Counted from the first letter of the stretch, positions 1 through 10,594 are shown. The stretch: DNA of 64,000 nucleotides from Chitinophaga sp. (GCF_017745275.1 NZ_JAGHZS010000003.1:180693-244692); one strand, 5' to 3'. Numbers and translations: made by a program. The notes: a model not told the origin generated them from the letters alone.

Positions 1-3000
1 TTACTTACTTTAAGATTACTCAGCGGAAACACCTACGTTGCTACCGTAGCAGCAGGTGGTGCCTACAATAAAGTAGAAGTAAAACTCACCGGTGTAGCCA
101 ATCTGCTGAACTCACTGGATATTTATAATGTACGTGCAGTAGGACCTAATCCAACAATTGCAGCTAACAACGTAACTGTTTGTGCAGGCGAACCAGCCAC
201 ACTAACTGCTACTCCTGCAGCCGGCACTACTGTACAATGGTATAAAGATTCTACAGGTGGCGTTTCACTGAGCAACCAGCCTACTTATACTACCGACAGT
301 CTGAAAACAGCAGGTACCTTTACTTACTACGTACAAGTAGTAGATGGCACCTGTCCGAATCCGGAACGTATACCGGTAACCGTTACAGTGAATGCACTTG
401 GTTCACCAGCTGATATTACAGTAACAGATACTACTGCTACCTGTGGTGGAAGTGCAGCTACACTGGTTCCAACTGCTCCGGGTGTAACTGCACCAGTATT
501 CAAATGGTATGCAAATGCAAACAGAACAAGTCCGATTATAAATGGTACTGTAATAGGTGGCGCAACCTTCACCATCGACGCTGCTGGTAAACTCACGGTT
601 ACTGGCTTAACACAAGGTGCACATACTTATTATGTAAGTGTATCTGGTAGCAATCGTTGTGAAAATGCAGCGGGTAATCTGAAATCAGCTACTATTAATG
701 TAACTGGTGCACCTGCTCCGCCTACTGTTGTACAGAACTACACTGTTACTACAGGATTGCCGCTTACGATTGTGGCATCTCCTGCTCCTGGTGCTACTGT
801 AGTATGGTATAGCGACACTACCAAGGCAGCTATTGGTACCGGTAATTCTATTACCCTGCCTCCATTTACAAATCCAGGTGTATATACTTATTATGCAGGC
901 GATAGCTTGGCAGGTGGCTGTTTATCCAGCCGTCTGCCAATTACCATTACCGTAACTGGTCCGGTAATTCCAACCAGTTGTAATGTGCCTACCAGCCAGG
1001 TAACCGGAACTACTTTGGGTTGCGTGCTGTGTAGCGTAGTTAATCCAACTAATGACATCGACTCTGTTAACACTAACTTCACCCGCCTCAATATACCAGT
1101 AGGTTTATTGGGTGGTTCCGTATTCCAGCAATTAATCTTCCCTGCTACCGGTGCATCATCTGACAGTATCAGACTGGATCTGTCTTCTCCAGGCGGCCTG
1201 GCGGATGTATCATTGCTGGGAGGTTCAGTGGTAACCGTTTATAACAACAATACTGTAGTTAGCACACATACTTTATCTCAGTTGCTTACCTTAAGATTAC
1301 TGAACGGTACACGCTATACAGCAACCATAGCAGCAGGTGGCGCCTATAATAAAGTAGAGGTGAAACTCACCGGTGTGGCTAATCTGTTGAATTCTCTGGA
1401 TATCTATGGTGTACGCGCTGTAGTAGCTGAACCAACAATCACCACTAACAATGTGACTGTTTGCGCTGGTCAGCCTGCTGTATTAGCTGCTACTCCTGCA
1501 GCCGGTACTACTGTACGCTGGTATGCAGATTCTACTACCCTGGCTATACTCAGCACACAAAACAGCTTTACAACAGATACCCTTAAAACAGCAGGTACCT
1601 TTGTATACTACGTTCAGGCGGTAGGTGCAAATGGTTGTGCTAATCCTAACCGCATACCGGTTACCGTTACTGTGAACCCGGTAAGCAAAGCTGGTGATAT
1701 TACAGTGGCAGATACTACTACTGCCTGCACCAGCAACCCTGCAGTGATTACACCAACTGCAGCGGGCGTTACTGCACCGGTGTTCAAATGGTACAAGGAT
1801 GCAAACAAAACTGCACCAATTACCGACGGCCTGGTAAATGGCGCCGTGAAATATGCAATAGACAGTGCTACCGGTAAACTCACCATTACAGGTCTCGCTG
1901 CCGGCAACTATACTTACTATGTAAGCGTAGCAGGTACCGGCCAGTGCGAAAACCCTGCGGGCGCACTGAAAGCAGCAACTGTACAGGTGGTAACCGCACC
2001 AGCGGCTCCAGTAGTGACCGGAGACGTAGTAGTACAAACTGGTGTGAAAGCTACCCTGAATGCTACACCGGTAGCGGGTGCCAATGCTACTATCGTGTGG
2101 TATAGTGATTCTACTTCTACTACACCAGTAGGCACAGGAGCTTCTATCCAGGTAGGACCTTTCAATAATCCAGGTACATATACCTACTTCGCAGCGGTAC
2201 AAATTACAGGCGCTTGCTCTTCTGCCCGCGTACCAGTACATGTGGTGGTAACAGGACCAGTAATTCCATCTCCGGATTGTAATGTGCCAACCAGCCAGAA
2301 CTCCGGTACTACCCTCGGCTGTATACTGTGTAGTGTAAATGGACCTACTAACGATATCGATAGTGTTCAAACTAACTTCACCAGGTTGTCTATCCCTGTA
2401 GGTTTACTGGGTGGATCAGTTTATCAACAGCTGATATTCCCGAATCCTGGTAAAGCAACAGATAGTATCCGGATCCGTCTGGCCACATCTGTCGGACTGG
2501 CTGATGTAAGCCTGTTGGGTGGTACATTGATTTCACTGTACAACAACAATACCCTGGTGAAAGCAGATACTTTATCACGCCTGCTTACTTTACGCTTACT
2601 CAACGGGCAACAGTTTGCTGCAACTATCGTAGCACCTGCTGCTTACGATCGCGTAGAAGTAAGATTAACCGGTGTGGCAAACCTGTTGAGCTCAATAGAT
2701 ATCTATGGTGCAAGGATCTTCTATCCTAAACCAACAGTAAATACAACTAATGCAAGTGTTTGCATAAATAATAAAGCAACTCTTTCCGTGACTCCGGCAG
2801 CAGGTACTTCTGTACGCTGGTATGCTGATTCTACCAGCACCACCGTATTAAGTACACAGGCTACTTATACTACGGATACGCTGAAAACAGCAGGAAAAAT
2901 AACTTACTATGTAGCCGTACTGGGTGGACCAAACAACTGTCCAAACCCTGAACGTATACCGGTAAGCGTTACTGTATCTCCTGCTCCTGCTGTACCAGGT

Positions 3001-6000
3001 GCTCCGGCTACAGTTAATATCTGTCCAGGTGCTGACGCGCTGTTGCAGGTAACTAATCCGGATCATCAGCTTACTTACAACTGGTACAATGTAGCCACAG
3101 GTGGTACTAAACTGAATACAGACAGTGGCTTTGTATTCAAGGTGCCTGCAGTGATGAGAGATACAACATTCTATGTAGAAGCAGTAAGCAGTTGTGGTGC
3201 AGCGTCTCCAAGACAATCCATCAGTATTGTACTCTCTTCTGCACTGAGTGCACCAGTTGTATCACCAAATCCAGATACAGTGGTTATTGGAACACAGGCA
3301 GTACTTACAGCTACTTCCAATGCTGCTAACGTGGTATTCAAATGGTATGGTAGTCAAACAGGAAATGATAGCCTGTTTACCGGCCAGATGTTCGCACCTC
3401 CAACGCAGAATACATTAGGCACTGTTACTTACTGGGTAGAAGCCTCCCTCACCGGTGGTACTACTTGTAAATCTATCAGGGTGCCTGCAGTGGTAGTATA
3501 CGGGCCAACAGGTCCAAATCAACCGGTACCTTGCGAAGGAGCCTCTACGCAGACCATTGGTGGTAGCGGATTGCTGATCCTGGGTAATGTATACAATCCT
3601 GCGCTGGCGGTAGACAATGATGCAAACACGGCATCCTCTCTGGTGATCAACCTGGGTGCACTGAATGCACAGGTATGGCAGAGGGCTAAATTCAATGGTA
3701 TCTCCGGAACAGGTGACACCGTGAGAGTGCTGCTGTCTAACCCAAGTCAGATATTGTCTGCAGCATTGCTGGGTGGTGTGCAGCTGACCACTTATAATGG
3801 CAACACACCAGGTGATTCTGTCGCCATCAATAACCCGCTGATTAAACTGACACTCCTGAGCGGTGGTAAACAAGCGATCGTTGAATTCGTACCAACGAAA
3901 GCATTTGATGCCGTAGAAGTGAAACTGAAATCAGGTATTGCGGGAGCATTAACTACAATAGACTTCAACTATGCACAGCGTGCCCTGGTAGCGCCAACAG
4001 TACAGGCCGCACAGGTGACCGTTTGTGCAGGAAATACCGCTACACTGAATGTACAGAATCCGGTAACAGGAGTTACCTATCGCTGGTACAACAGCAACGG
4101 TATTTACCTCACCGGTAAAGATGGCGTATCCTTCACTACCGGTGCACTCACTAAAGACACTACCTTCTTTGTGGAAGCATTCAGAAATGGTTGCGCAAGC
4201 AAAGGACGTGCAAGAGTGGATGTGAAAGTAACCGCGGCACCGGCAGCGCCACAGGTACAAGCTGCTAACGTAGATGTATGTGCTGGCTCCGATGCGGTAC
4301 TCGCAGTAGTGAACCCGGTTAAAGGATACACTTATGGATGGTACAATGTGGCACAAGGTGGTGCTAAACTGAATACAGACAGTGGCTTCACTTACAAAGT
4401 AGTGAACGTTACTACCAAAACCATTTACTATGTGGAAGCAATCAATGATAGCTGTAATACAGTATCTGCTACAAGAACAGCCGTAACTGTAAACACTGCT
4501 GCTGCATTGATGCCACCAACAGTAACACCAACAACGGATACAGTGGTAGTAGGTCAGCAACCAGTATTCAGAGCAAGTGCAGCTACTGCAAATGCCCAAT
4601 TCTACTGGTTCGCTACGCAAACAAGTACCGATACCTTGTTCAAGGGATCTACATTTGCACCGCCTGCCTCTAATGTATTAGGAACGATTACTTACTGGGT
4701 AGAAGCCGCCCTGCCAGGAGCAGCTACCTGTAAGTCAGCGAGAGTGGCTGTGAACGCACTCACCGTAAGCGGCAGCGTTGATCAGGTGCCTTGCGAAGGC
4801 GCAACAGGCCAAACGATCGGTGGATCTGGTCTGCTCATACTGGGTAATGTTTACAACCCTGCGCTCGCAGTAGATAATAATAAGAATACTGCATCTTCTC
4901 TGGTTATTAACCTCGGAGCAGTCAACGCCAGCGTGTTTGAAAAAGCGACATTCAATGGCTTGTCTACACCAGGTGATACAGTAAGAGTGATGCTGTCTAA
5001 TCCGGGTCAGATACTCTCTGCTGCGGTACTTGCCAGCGTACAACTGACAACATACAACGGTAATGCTGCGGGCGACTCCGTAGTGGCATCTAATCCGCTG
5101 ATCCATCTCGATCTGCTCAGTGGTAGCAGAGGTGTGGTACTGTCATTTGTTCCAACGAAAGCATTTGATGCGGTAGAAGTGAAACTGAAATCAGGCATCG
5201 TAGGTGCGCTGACTGCGGTAGACTTCCACTACGCACAACGTGCCATCGTACAACCAACTGTACAGGCTACCAACGCTACTATCTGTAAAGGAAAACAAGC
5301 TACACTCAACGTTGTGAACCCTGCTCAGGGTGTAGTATACAGCTGGTACAACAGTGCAGGTAACCGCTTGCTCGACAGCATCGCATTCGTAACACCAACT
5401 ACCCTCGATTCCGGTACTTATACTTACTATGTAAGAGCTACCAGGAATGGTTGTACAGGCGCAGCTTCTGCACCAGTAATTGTAACGGTGAAAGGAATAC
5501 CATCAGTGCCAGTGCCGGTGAATAACAATGTATCTACTTGTCTGAATACACCTGTAACCCTCAGCGTGAAAGCTGTGGCTGGTGTTCAGTTCAACTGGTA
5601 TGATGCAGCAACCGGTGGTGCAATACTGTCAGCAAATAGTAACACTTACACTACACCAGCCAATCTGCCGGCAGGTACTTATAACTTCTACGTGGATGCT
5701 GTGAATGCGGGTAACTGTACCAATGACAGCGGACGCGTGAAGATTACTCTGAGAGTAGATAGCGCATCCACAGCGGCTGACATCCAGGCGGCTGACCAGG
5801 TAGTCTGCGCAGGTGGCGTGGCGGTATTAACGCCAACCAGCACAACTGTTCAGAACCCAGTATTCAAATGGTATGCAAACCCTGATAAAACAGGTCCAAT
5901 CACGCAGGGCGTAAACGCTGCCGGTGTATTGACCATCTCAGGTTTAACTACCGGAACATACACCTACTATGTAAGTGTAAGCAATGCAGGCAAGTGTGAA

Positions 6001-9000
6001 AATGCTGCCGGTGCATTGAAAGCAGTGAAAGTAACAGTAAATGCAAACGCAACAGCAGCAGACATCGTACTGGCAGATTCAACTATCTGCGCAAACAGTA
6101 CCGTGAAACTGACCGCTACCAGCACTACTGTAACCAACCCTGTATTCAAGTGGTATAAAGACGCAGCACTCACTACATTGCTGTTTACTGGTCCATCATA
6201 TACCACCGGACAGATCACCGCTACTACTTCTTACTATGTGACAGTAGAAGGTGCTAACAAGTGCGCTAACACAGCAGCAAATGCGAAAGTGGTAACTGTT
6301 ACTGTACGCGATGTACCGGTACCAATCATATCCGCTTCAGCTATCAGTATCTGCGTAGGCGACACTGCTACTTTAACTGTTCAAAATGCAGATAATACCC
6401 TCACTTATCGCTGGTACAACGCGGCAACAGGTGGCACATTATTATTCACCGGACCGGTGTATAAGGTAACAGGCCTTACTGCATCAGCGGACTTCTATGC
6501 AGAAGCATCCGCCGGTACATGTACCAGTGCTACCAGAACCAAGGTATCCATAGGCGTAGGTGTGGCACCAACTCCAATCCTGGAATCCAATAATGTAACA
6601 GTTTGTCAGGGTGGTACTGCGGTACTGAAGGTGACTTCTTCCGTAAATAACATCACTTACAAATGGTACACTACAGCTACAGGCGGTACCGCAATATTCA
6701 CCGGCCCGATTTATACCACCGGAACTATCAACGCTAATACTACCTTCTATGTAGAAGCGATCGGTGATACTTCGAAATGTGGTAAACCATCTGCACGCGC
6801 CGCCGCGAAGGTATCTGTGGTACCAGTGCCGGCAGCTCCAACCCTGGTAAGTAATAATGTACAGGGTTGTATTGGTCAGCCGGCTTCACTGGCTATCCAG
6901 AATCCAGCTGCAGGTACTACCTACCAATGGTTCGATGCAGCTACCGGAGGCACCATGGTATTCCAGGGACCAGTATTTAATATCACTGCACTGGATAGCA
7001 CCATCACCTACTATGTACAGGCATTGGTGAATGGAGGCTGCCCAAGCGCCACCAGAACCAGCGCTACTATTAAGGTGAACAGTATACCAACTGCACCGGT
7101 GGTAACATCTTCTTCCCTCTTCGTTTGTCAGGGCGGAAATGTAACACTGACCATCCAAAATCCTGTTGCAGGAACTACTTACCGTTGGTTTGATGCAGCG
7201 GCTGCGGGTAACCTGTTGTTCACAGGCACCAGCTTCACTACCGGAGCATTGAATGCGAACACTGATTTCTACGCAGAAGCCAGCAATGGTAACTGTAGCA
7301 GCACTCAGAGAACTAAGATATCCATTGGCGTAGGTCAGGCACCAACACCAATCCTGGAATCTAATGCAGTAACCACTTGTCAGGGTACTTCAGCTACACT
7401 GCGTGTAACTTCAGCTACCAACGGTATCACCTATAAATGGTATACTCAGGCAGCCGGTGGTGCAGCTATATTCACAGGACCAGTATTTACAACAAATCCG
7501 CTGAACACCAGCATGGACTTCTGGGTAGAAGCTACCGGTACCACTGGTCAATGTGGTAATCCATCTGCAAGAGTGAAAGCTACCGTAACAGTGGTAGTGG
7601 CACCAAATGCACCGGATGTGGTTGCATCTTCTCTCAAAACATGTGCAGGTACAGGTGTTACTGTAGCAGTGAAAACAGTACAGCCTAATATTACCTACCA
7701 ATGGTATGATGCGGCTACAAATGGCTCATTGCTCTTTACCGGTCCTGTATACAGTGTACCTGTAGTAACACAGAATACTACTTATTATGTACAGGCTAAC
7801 CTGGGCAGCGGTTGCTCCAGCTCTACCAGAACAGCGGTGAGCGTATCTGTTGATCCGGCTCCGCCAATTCCAACAGTAGACCTGGATAATGTAGTTACCT
7901 GCATAGGCGGTACAGCTACATTTACTATCACTAATCCTGATCCTGCTATGACTTACCGCTGGTTCGATGCACCGTCTAACGGAACGCTGCTGGCTACCGG
8001 TAACGCATATACTACCGCACCACTCGCACAAACAACTGTCTTCTACCTGGAAGCATTGAATGGCGCAGGATGCAGCAGTGCACGTAAAGGATTAACCGCA
8101 ACAGTAGTAAGCACCATAGATGCACCGTTGGCAGATCCGATCACCGTATGTAGCGGTCAAACCGGTGTGCTGACAGTGAAGAACAAACAAGCTGGTGTCA
8201 TCTATAAATGGTACACTTCACTCACAGGAGGTACAGCAGTATTCACCGGTGGCGACTTTACCATCAAGCCTACATCAAATACCATATACTACCTGGAATC
8301 TTCAACAAGCGGTGGTTGTGTAAGTGCCAGCAGAACACAGGTGAATGTATCCGTGAATCCGTCACCAACAGCACCAGCAGTTGCGAATGCAACCCTGCAG
8401 GCTTGCCCTGGTCAAACGGTGACACTCAATGCACTGAATCCTGATCCTGCGCTCACTTACCAATGGTTCACCAGCGCAACAGGTGGTACAGCGGTAGCTA
8501 ACGGAGCAACATATGTTACACCTCCGGTAAATGCAAACCAGATGTACTACCTGCAGGCAACCAACAGCAACGGCTGTTCAAGCCCAACACGCACCGCAGT
8601 AAGCGTAATCGCTACTCCGGCACCAGGTAAACCAACTGTAACGGGTAACGATAATGGTGTATGCCCAGGTAAAACAGCTACACTCATCGCTACTTCAACA
8701 ACTGCAGGTGTAGACTTCCGCTGGTACACCCTTGCTACAGGTGGAACGCCAATATATACCGGCGCCACATTTGTAACACCAGCGCTGAATAACAACACTA
8801 CTTACTATGTGGAAGCATTTACCACAGGTGGTTGTATCAGTGCAGGCCAGAGAACAGTGGTAGAAGTAAACATTGCACAACCGCTGCCGGCACCGGTAGT
8901 TACCGTGGATAACACCACTGCTACTACCATTACCTTCCGCTGGGCACCGGTTACCGGAGCACAACGCTATGAAGTAACACTCGATAACGGTGTGACCTTC

Positions 9001-9432
9001 ATCCCGCCAAGCTCAGGACCAAACGGTACAACGCATACGGTGACAGGCTTACAACCTAACCAGAGCGCAACCATACGGGTAAGAGCGATCGGTGCTTCCG
9101 ACTGTGAAACCAGTGCATTGTCTACAGCCGTAACAGGTAAAACCACTAATCCGCAAGGCAATAACATCTTTGTACCGAACCTCTTCAGCCCGAATGGTGA
9201 CGGTATAAATGATATCGAGTATGTGTACTCAACAGCTATTGCACAAATGGAATTCAGAATCTACAACCAGTGGGGTCAGTTGGTATTCACATCCAAAGAC
9301 CAGCGTCAGGGATGGGATGGTACCATGAGTGGTCAGAAACAACCTGTAGGCGTATACGTATACATCCTGAGAGCTACTATGCAGGATGGCACCGTAATCA
9401 CCAAGAAAGGTAACGTAACACTCATGAGATAA
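1..9432 (+). CDS. Giant T9SS-secreted Ig-repeat adhesin, 5' truncated by the window edge
   Basis: The frame is open from base 1, so the N-terminus and signal peptide lie upstream; 3143 residues are visible. About 26 Ig-like modules follow one another, each with an early Cys, a core W-Y/F (for example FKWYANA, YRWFDAA), a Y-Y/F-V strand and a late Cys. Five copies of a different ~150-residue module are interspersed in the first 5.3 kb. An FnIII-like domain lies at about 8885-9150. The last ~90 residues (FVPNLFSPNGDGINDIEY, then WGQLVF, GWDGT, PVGVYVYIL) are a CHU_C/gliding-motility C-terminal domain, the type B sorting signal of type IX secretion. The product should be exported by T9SS and displayed on or released from the cell surface, as SprB-like adhesins are. 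The following genes encode PorP/SprF and PorE-like proteins, which fits a dedicated export cassette. The ligand is unknown. Confidence 0.95.
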   Translation, partial: LLTLRLLSGNTYVATVAAGGAYNKVEVKLTGVANLLNSLDIYNVRAVGPNPTIAANNVTVCAGEPATLTATPAAGTTVQWYKDSTGGVSLSNQPTYTTDSLKTAGTFTYYVQVVDGTCPNPERIPVTVTVNALGSPADITVTDTTATCGGSAATLVPTAPGVTAPVFKWYANANRTSPIINGTVIGGATFTIDAAGKLTVTGLTQGAHTYYVSVSGSNRCENAAGNLKSATINVTGAPAPPTVVQNYTVTTGLPLTIVASPAPGATVVWYSDTTKAAIGTGNSITLPPFTNPGVYTYYAGDSLAGGCLSSRLPITITVTGPVIPTSCNVPTSQVTGTTLGCVLCSVVNPTNDIDSVNTNFTRLNIPVGLLGGSVFQQLIFPATGASSDSIRLDLSSPGGLADVSLLGGSVVTVYNNNTVVSTHTLSQLLTLRLLNGTRYTATIAAGGAYNKVEVKLTGVANLLNSLDIYGVRAVVAEPTITTNNVTVCAGQPAVLAATPAAGTTVRWYADSTTLAILSTQNSFTTDTLKTAGTFVYYVQAVGANGCANPNRIPVTVTVNPVSKAGDITVADTTTACTSNPAVITPTAAGVTAPVFKWYKDANKTAPITDGLVNGAVKYAIDSATGKLTITGLAAGNYTYYVSVAGTGQCENPAGALKAATVQVVTAPAAPVVTGDVVVQTGVKATLNATPVAGANATIVWYSDSTSTTPVGTGASIQVGPFNNPGTYTYFAAVQITGACSSARVPVHVVVTGPVIPSPDCNVPTSQNSGTTLGCILCSVNGPTNDIDSVQTNFTRLSIPVGLLGGSVYQQLIFPNPGKATDSIRIRLATSVGLADVSLLGGTLISLYNNNTLVKADTLSRLLTLRLLNGQQFAATIVAPAAYDRVEVRLTGVANLLSSIDIYGARIFYPKPTVNTTNASVCINNKATLSVTPAAGTSVRWYADSTSTTVLSTQATYTTDTLKTAGKITYYVAVLGGPNNCPNPERIPVSVTVSPAPAVPGAPATVNICPGADALLQVTNPDHQLTYNWYNVATGGTKLNTDSGFVFKVPAVMRDTTFYVEAVSSCGAASPRQSISIVLSSALSAPVVSPNPDTVVIGTQAVLTATSNAANVVFKWYGSQTGNDSLFTGQMFAPPTQNTLGTVTYWVEASLTGGTTCKSIRVPAVVVYGPTGPNQPVPCEGASTQTIGGSGLLILGNVYNPALAVDNDANTASSLVINLGALNAQVWQRAKFNGISGTGDTVRVLLSNPSQILSAALLGGVQLTTYNGNTPGDSVAINNPLIKLTLLSGGKQAIVEFVPTKAFDAVEVKLKSGIAGALTTIDFNYAQRALVAPTVQAAQVTVCAGNTATLNVQNPVTGVTYRWYNSNGIYLTGKDGVSFTTGALTKDTTFFVEAFRNGCASKGRARVDVKVTAAPAAPQVQAANVDVCAGSDAVLAVVNPVKGYTYGWYNVAQGGAKLNTDSGFTYKVVNVTTKTIYYVEAINDSCNTVSATRTAVTVNTAAALMPPTVTPTTDTVVVGQQPVFRASAATANAQFYWFATQTSTDTLFKGSTFAPPASNVLGTITYWVEAALPGAATCKSARVAVNALTVSGSVDQVPCEGATGQTIGGSGLLILGNVYNPALAVDNNKNTASSLVINLGAVNASVFEKATFNGLSTPGDTVRVMLSNPGQILSAAVLASVQLTTYNGNAAGDSVVASNPLIHLDLLSGSRGVVLSFVPTKAFDAVEVKLKSGIVGALTAVDFHYAQRAIVQPTVQATNATICKGKQATLNVVNPAQGVVYSWYNSAGNRLLDSIAFVTPTTLDSGTYTYYVRATRNGCTGAASAPVIVTVKGIPSVPVPVNNNVSTCLNTPVTLSVKAVAGVQFNWYDAATGGAILSANSNTYTTPANLPAGTYNFYVDAVNAGNCTNDSGRVKITLRVDSASTAADIQAADQVVCAGGVAVLTPTSTTVQNPVFKWYANPDKTGPITQGVNAAGVLTISGLTTGTYTYYVSVSNAGKCENAAGALKAVKVTVNANATAADIVLADSTICANSTVKLTATSTTVTNPVFKWYKDAALTTLLFTGPSYTTGQITATTSYYVTVEGANKCANTAANAKVVTVTVRDVPVPIISASAISICVGDTATLTVQNADNTLTYRWYNAATGGTLLFTGPVYKVTGLTASADFYAEASAGTCTSATRTKVSIGVGVAPTPILESNNVTVCQGGTAVLKVTSSVNNITYKWYTTATGGTAIFTGPIYTTGTINANTTFYVEAIGDTSKCGKPSARAAAKVSVVPVPAAPTLVSNNVQGCIGQPASLAIQNPAAGTTYQWFDAATGGTMVFQGPVFNITALDSTITYYVQALVNGGCPSATRTSATIKVNSIPTAPVVTSSSLFVCQGGNVTLTIQNPVAGTTYRWFDAAAAGNLLFTGTSFTTGALNANTDFYAEASNGNCSSTQRTKISIGVGQAPTPILESNAVTTCQGTSATLRVTSATNGITYKWYTQAAGGAAIFTGPVFTTNPLNTSMDFWVEATGTTGQCGNPSARVKATVTVVVAPNAPDVVASSLKTCAGTGVTVAVKTVQPNITYQWYDAATNGSLLFTGPVYSVPVVTQNTTYYVQANLGSGCSSSTRTAVSVSVDPAPPIPTVDLDNVVTCIGGTATFTITNPDPAMTYRWFDAPSNGTLLATGNAYTTAPLAQTTVFYLEALNGAGCSSARKGLTATVVSTIDAPLADPITVCSGQTGVLTVKNKQAGVIYKWYTSLTGGTAVFTGGDFTIKPTSNTIYYLESSTSGGCVSASRTQVNVSVNPSPTAPAVANATLQACPGQTVTLNALNPDPALTYQWFTSATGGTAVANGATYVTPPVNANQMYYLQATNSNGCSSPTRTAVSVIATPAPGKPTVTGNDNGVCPGKTATLIATSTTAGVDFRWYTLATGGTPIYTGATFVTPALNNNTTYYVEAFTTGGCISAGQRTVVEVNIAQPLPAPVVTVDNTTATTITFRWAPVTGAQRYEVTLDNGVTFIPPSSGPNGTTHTVTGLQPNQSATIRVRAIGASDCETSALSTAVTGKTTNPQGNNIFVPNLFSPNGDGINDIEYVYSTAIAQMEFRIYNQWGQLVFTSKDQRQGWDGTMSGQKQPVGVYVYILRATMQDGTVITKKGNVTLMR
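979..1425 (+). repeat. Adhesin internal ~150-aa module, copy 2
   Basis: The module begins CNVPTSQ, runs through SLLGGS, YNNNT and LLTLRLLNG, and ends VEVKLTGVANLLNSLDIYG. A partial copy 1 occupies bases 1 to about 155 (LLTLRLLSG to NLLNSLDIYN). It separates groups of Ig-like modules, and I do not recognise it as a named family. Similarity to the other copies is seen directly. Confidence 0.7.
2278..2727 (+). repeat. Adhesin internal ~150-aa module, copy 3
   Basis: This is nearly a duplicate of the copy at 979-1425: CNVPTSQNSGTTLGC, SLLGGT, YNNNT, LLTLRLLNG, VEVRLTGVANLLSSIDIYG. Long stretches are also alike at the DNA level, so it is a recent tandem-type duplication and a possible site of homologous recombination. 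Confidence 0.7.
3529..3993 (+). repeat. Adhesin internal module, divergent copy 4
   Basis: It begins PCEGASTQTIGGSGLLILG and shares the DTVRV-LLS-ALLGG-TTYNGNT-LTLLSG-AFDAVEVKLKSG-LTTIDF order with the copies at 979 and 2278, so I place it in the same module family. It adds an NPALAVDNDANTAS segment resembling the ligand loop region of F5/8-type carbohydrate-binding modules; that last point is inference. Confidence 0.6.
4789..5253 (+). repeat. Adhesin internal module, divergent copy 5
   Basis: This close duplicate of the 3529 copy (PCEGATGQTIGGSGLLILG, NPALAVDNNKNTAS, AFDAVEVKLKSGIVG) is separated from it by Ig-like modules in the same order. The unit of duplication therefore probably included the intervening Ig modules. 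Confidence 0.6.
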
Positions 9433-9467
9433 TGATGCTTCATCAGCGTAATACAAAGTCAATCATA

Positions 9468-9496
9468 AAACCGGGATGCAATCTGCATCCCGGTTT
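9468..9496 (+). terminator. Hairpin terminator after the adhesin gene
   Basis: A perfect 13-bp stem (AAACCGGGATGCA and its complement) with a 3-nt loop starts 36 nt after the adhesin stop codon. An upstream TTG/ATG reading of the next gene would begin inside it, which supports the start chosen at 9524. Confidence 0.75.
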
Positions 9497-9523
9497 ATCC
9501 AGAAAATGCTAAAAAATGTTCCT

Positions 9524-10531
9524 ATGAAAAGGATTTTTATAGTCGCAATAATTTTATGGAGCAGTTTGTTGCCCAGAATATGTGCTGCCCAGGTAGATCC
9601 TCACTTCTCGCAATACTATGCTTACCCGTTGTGGCTGAATCCAGCATTAACGGGGGTAATAGATGGTGATTATCGCATTAGCGGTGATTATCGTAATCAG
9701 TGGGCGAACTATGGTAAGCCATTTTCTACTGCCGGAGTGTCCATTGATGCAGCCACTGATAAAAATGTAGGGGTAGGGTTGAATGTAATGAATATGTCGG
9801 CGGGTGATGCCGGCTATAATTACTTTAATGCTATGGCCAGTGTTTCCTACAGTGGTGTGAAGTTTGGTCCTACCCAAACCAGCCAGATCGTGTTTGGTAT
9901 CAATGCCGGGTTGATCAACAGGCGCCTGGATCCTGCTAAGTTTCAAACCGGTAGCCAGTATCAACCGGTAACAGGTTTTGATCCCAGCATTTTTAATGGT
10001 GAGAACGTAAGCAAAACGTCTTCTACCCAATTTGACGCCGGCGCCGGTGCGGTTTTCTTTGACGGTAATCCGAATCACATGTTCAATCCATTTGCCGGAT
10101 TTGCAGCAGCTCACCTTACCCGACCTAAAGATCCTTTTAACTCCGATGCTACAGATAGAAGATTGCCGGTACGCTACCTGGTACATGGCGGTACAAAGAT
10201 TAAACTGAATGAAAGGATACATCTTACTCCCACAGGTCTTTATATGAGACAAGGTAATGCAGAGGAAATTGTGGCCGGCATGTATGCTCAATTAATGGTA
10301 AACCCCGAATTCGATTTCCTGGTAGGAGGCAACTATCGCTTTAATGATGCGGTAATACCTTTTGCAGGATTCCATTTTAAAAGCTTTACACTGGGGTTGA
10401 GCTATGATGCCAATACTTCTAACATGCGCCGCCTGGTAAATGGCAGCCAAAGCTTTGAAGTATCTCTTTCCTTTATCAGCCGCAAAAGACGAGTGTTGAA
10501 CGAAGAATACTTTATTTGTCCCAGGTTATAA
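9524..10531 (+). CDS. Type IX secretion system membrane protein, PorP/SprF family
   Basis: This 335-aa outer-membrane beta-barrel protein begins with a signal peptide (MKRIFIVAIILWSSLLPRICAA) cleaved before QVDPHFSQYYAYPLWLNPAL, the hallmark N-terminal motif of PorP/SprF proteins. I start at the ATG before KRIFIV because in-frame codons further upstream lie in the terminator hairpin. SprF, the paralogue in Flavobacterium johnsoniae, is needed for export of the adhesin SprB. Paralogues placed next to type B (CHU_C) substrates are thought to serve that substrate, so this one probably handles the giant adhesin upstream. It is followed within 64 nt by the PorE-like gene. The family call is firm; the partner specificity is inference. 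Confidence 0.93.
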   Translation: MKRIFIVAIILWSSLLPRICAAQVDPHFSQYYAYPLWLNPALTGVIDGDYRISGDYRNQWANYGKPFSTAGVSIDAATDKNVGVGLNVMNMSAGDAGYNYFNAMASVSYSGVKFGPTQTSQIVFGINAGLINRRLDPAKFQTGSQYQPVTGFDPSIFNGENVSKTSSTQFDAGAGAVFFDGNPNHMFNPFAGFAAAHLTRPKDPFNSDATDRRLPVRYLVHGGTKIKLNERIHLTPTGLYMRQGNAEEIVAGMYAQLMVNPEFDFLVGGNYRFNDAVIPFAGFHFKSFTLGLSYDANTSNMRRLVNGSQSFEVSLSFISRKRRVLNEEYFICPRL

Positions 10532-10594
10532 TCAGCAAGCAACCGGATCAGAATGGAGGAAAAAACTTATACTGAAAAAAGAAATGGAACCCTC

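Noticed and set aside
1483-2370. A 295-codon open frame on the minus strand inside the adhesin gene
   Set aside because: It is antisense to repeated Ig-coding DNA, its composition is Cys/Tyr/Ser-rich and unlike any protein here, and similar frames recur wherever the repeats do. The plus-strand frame has clear domains.
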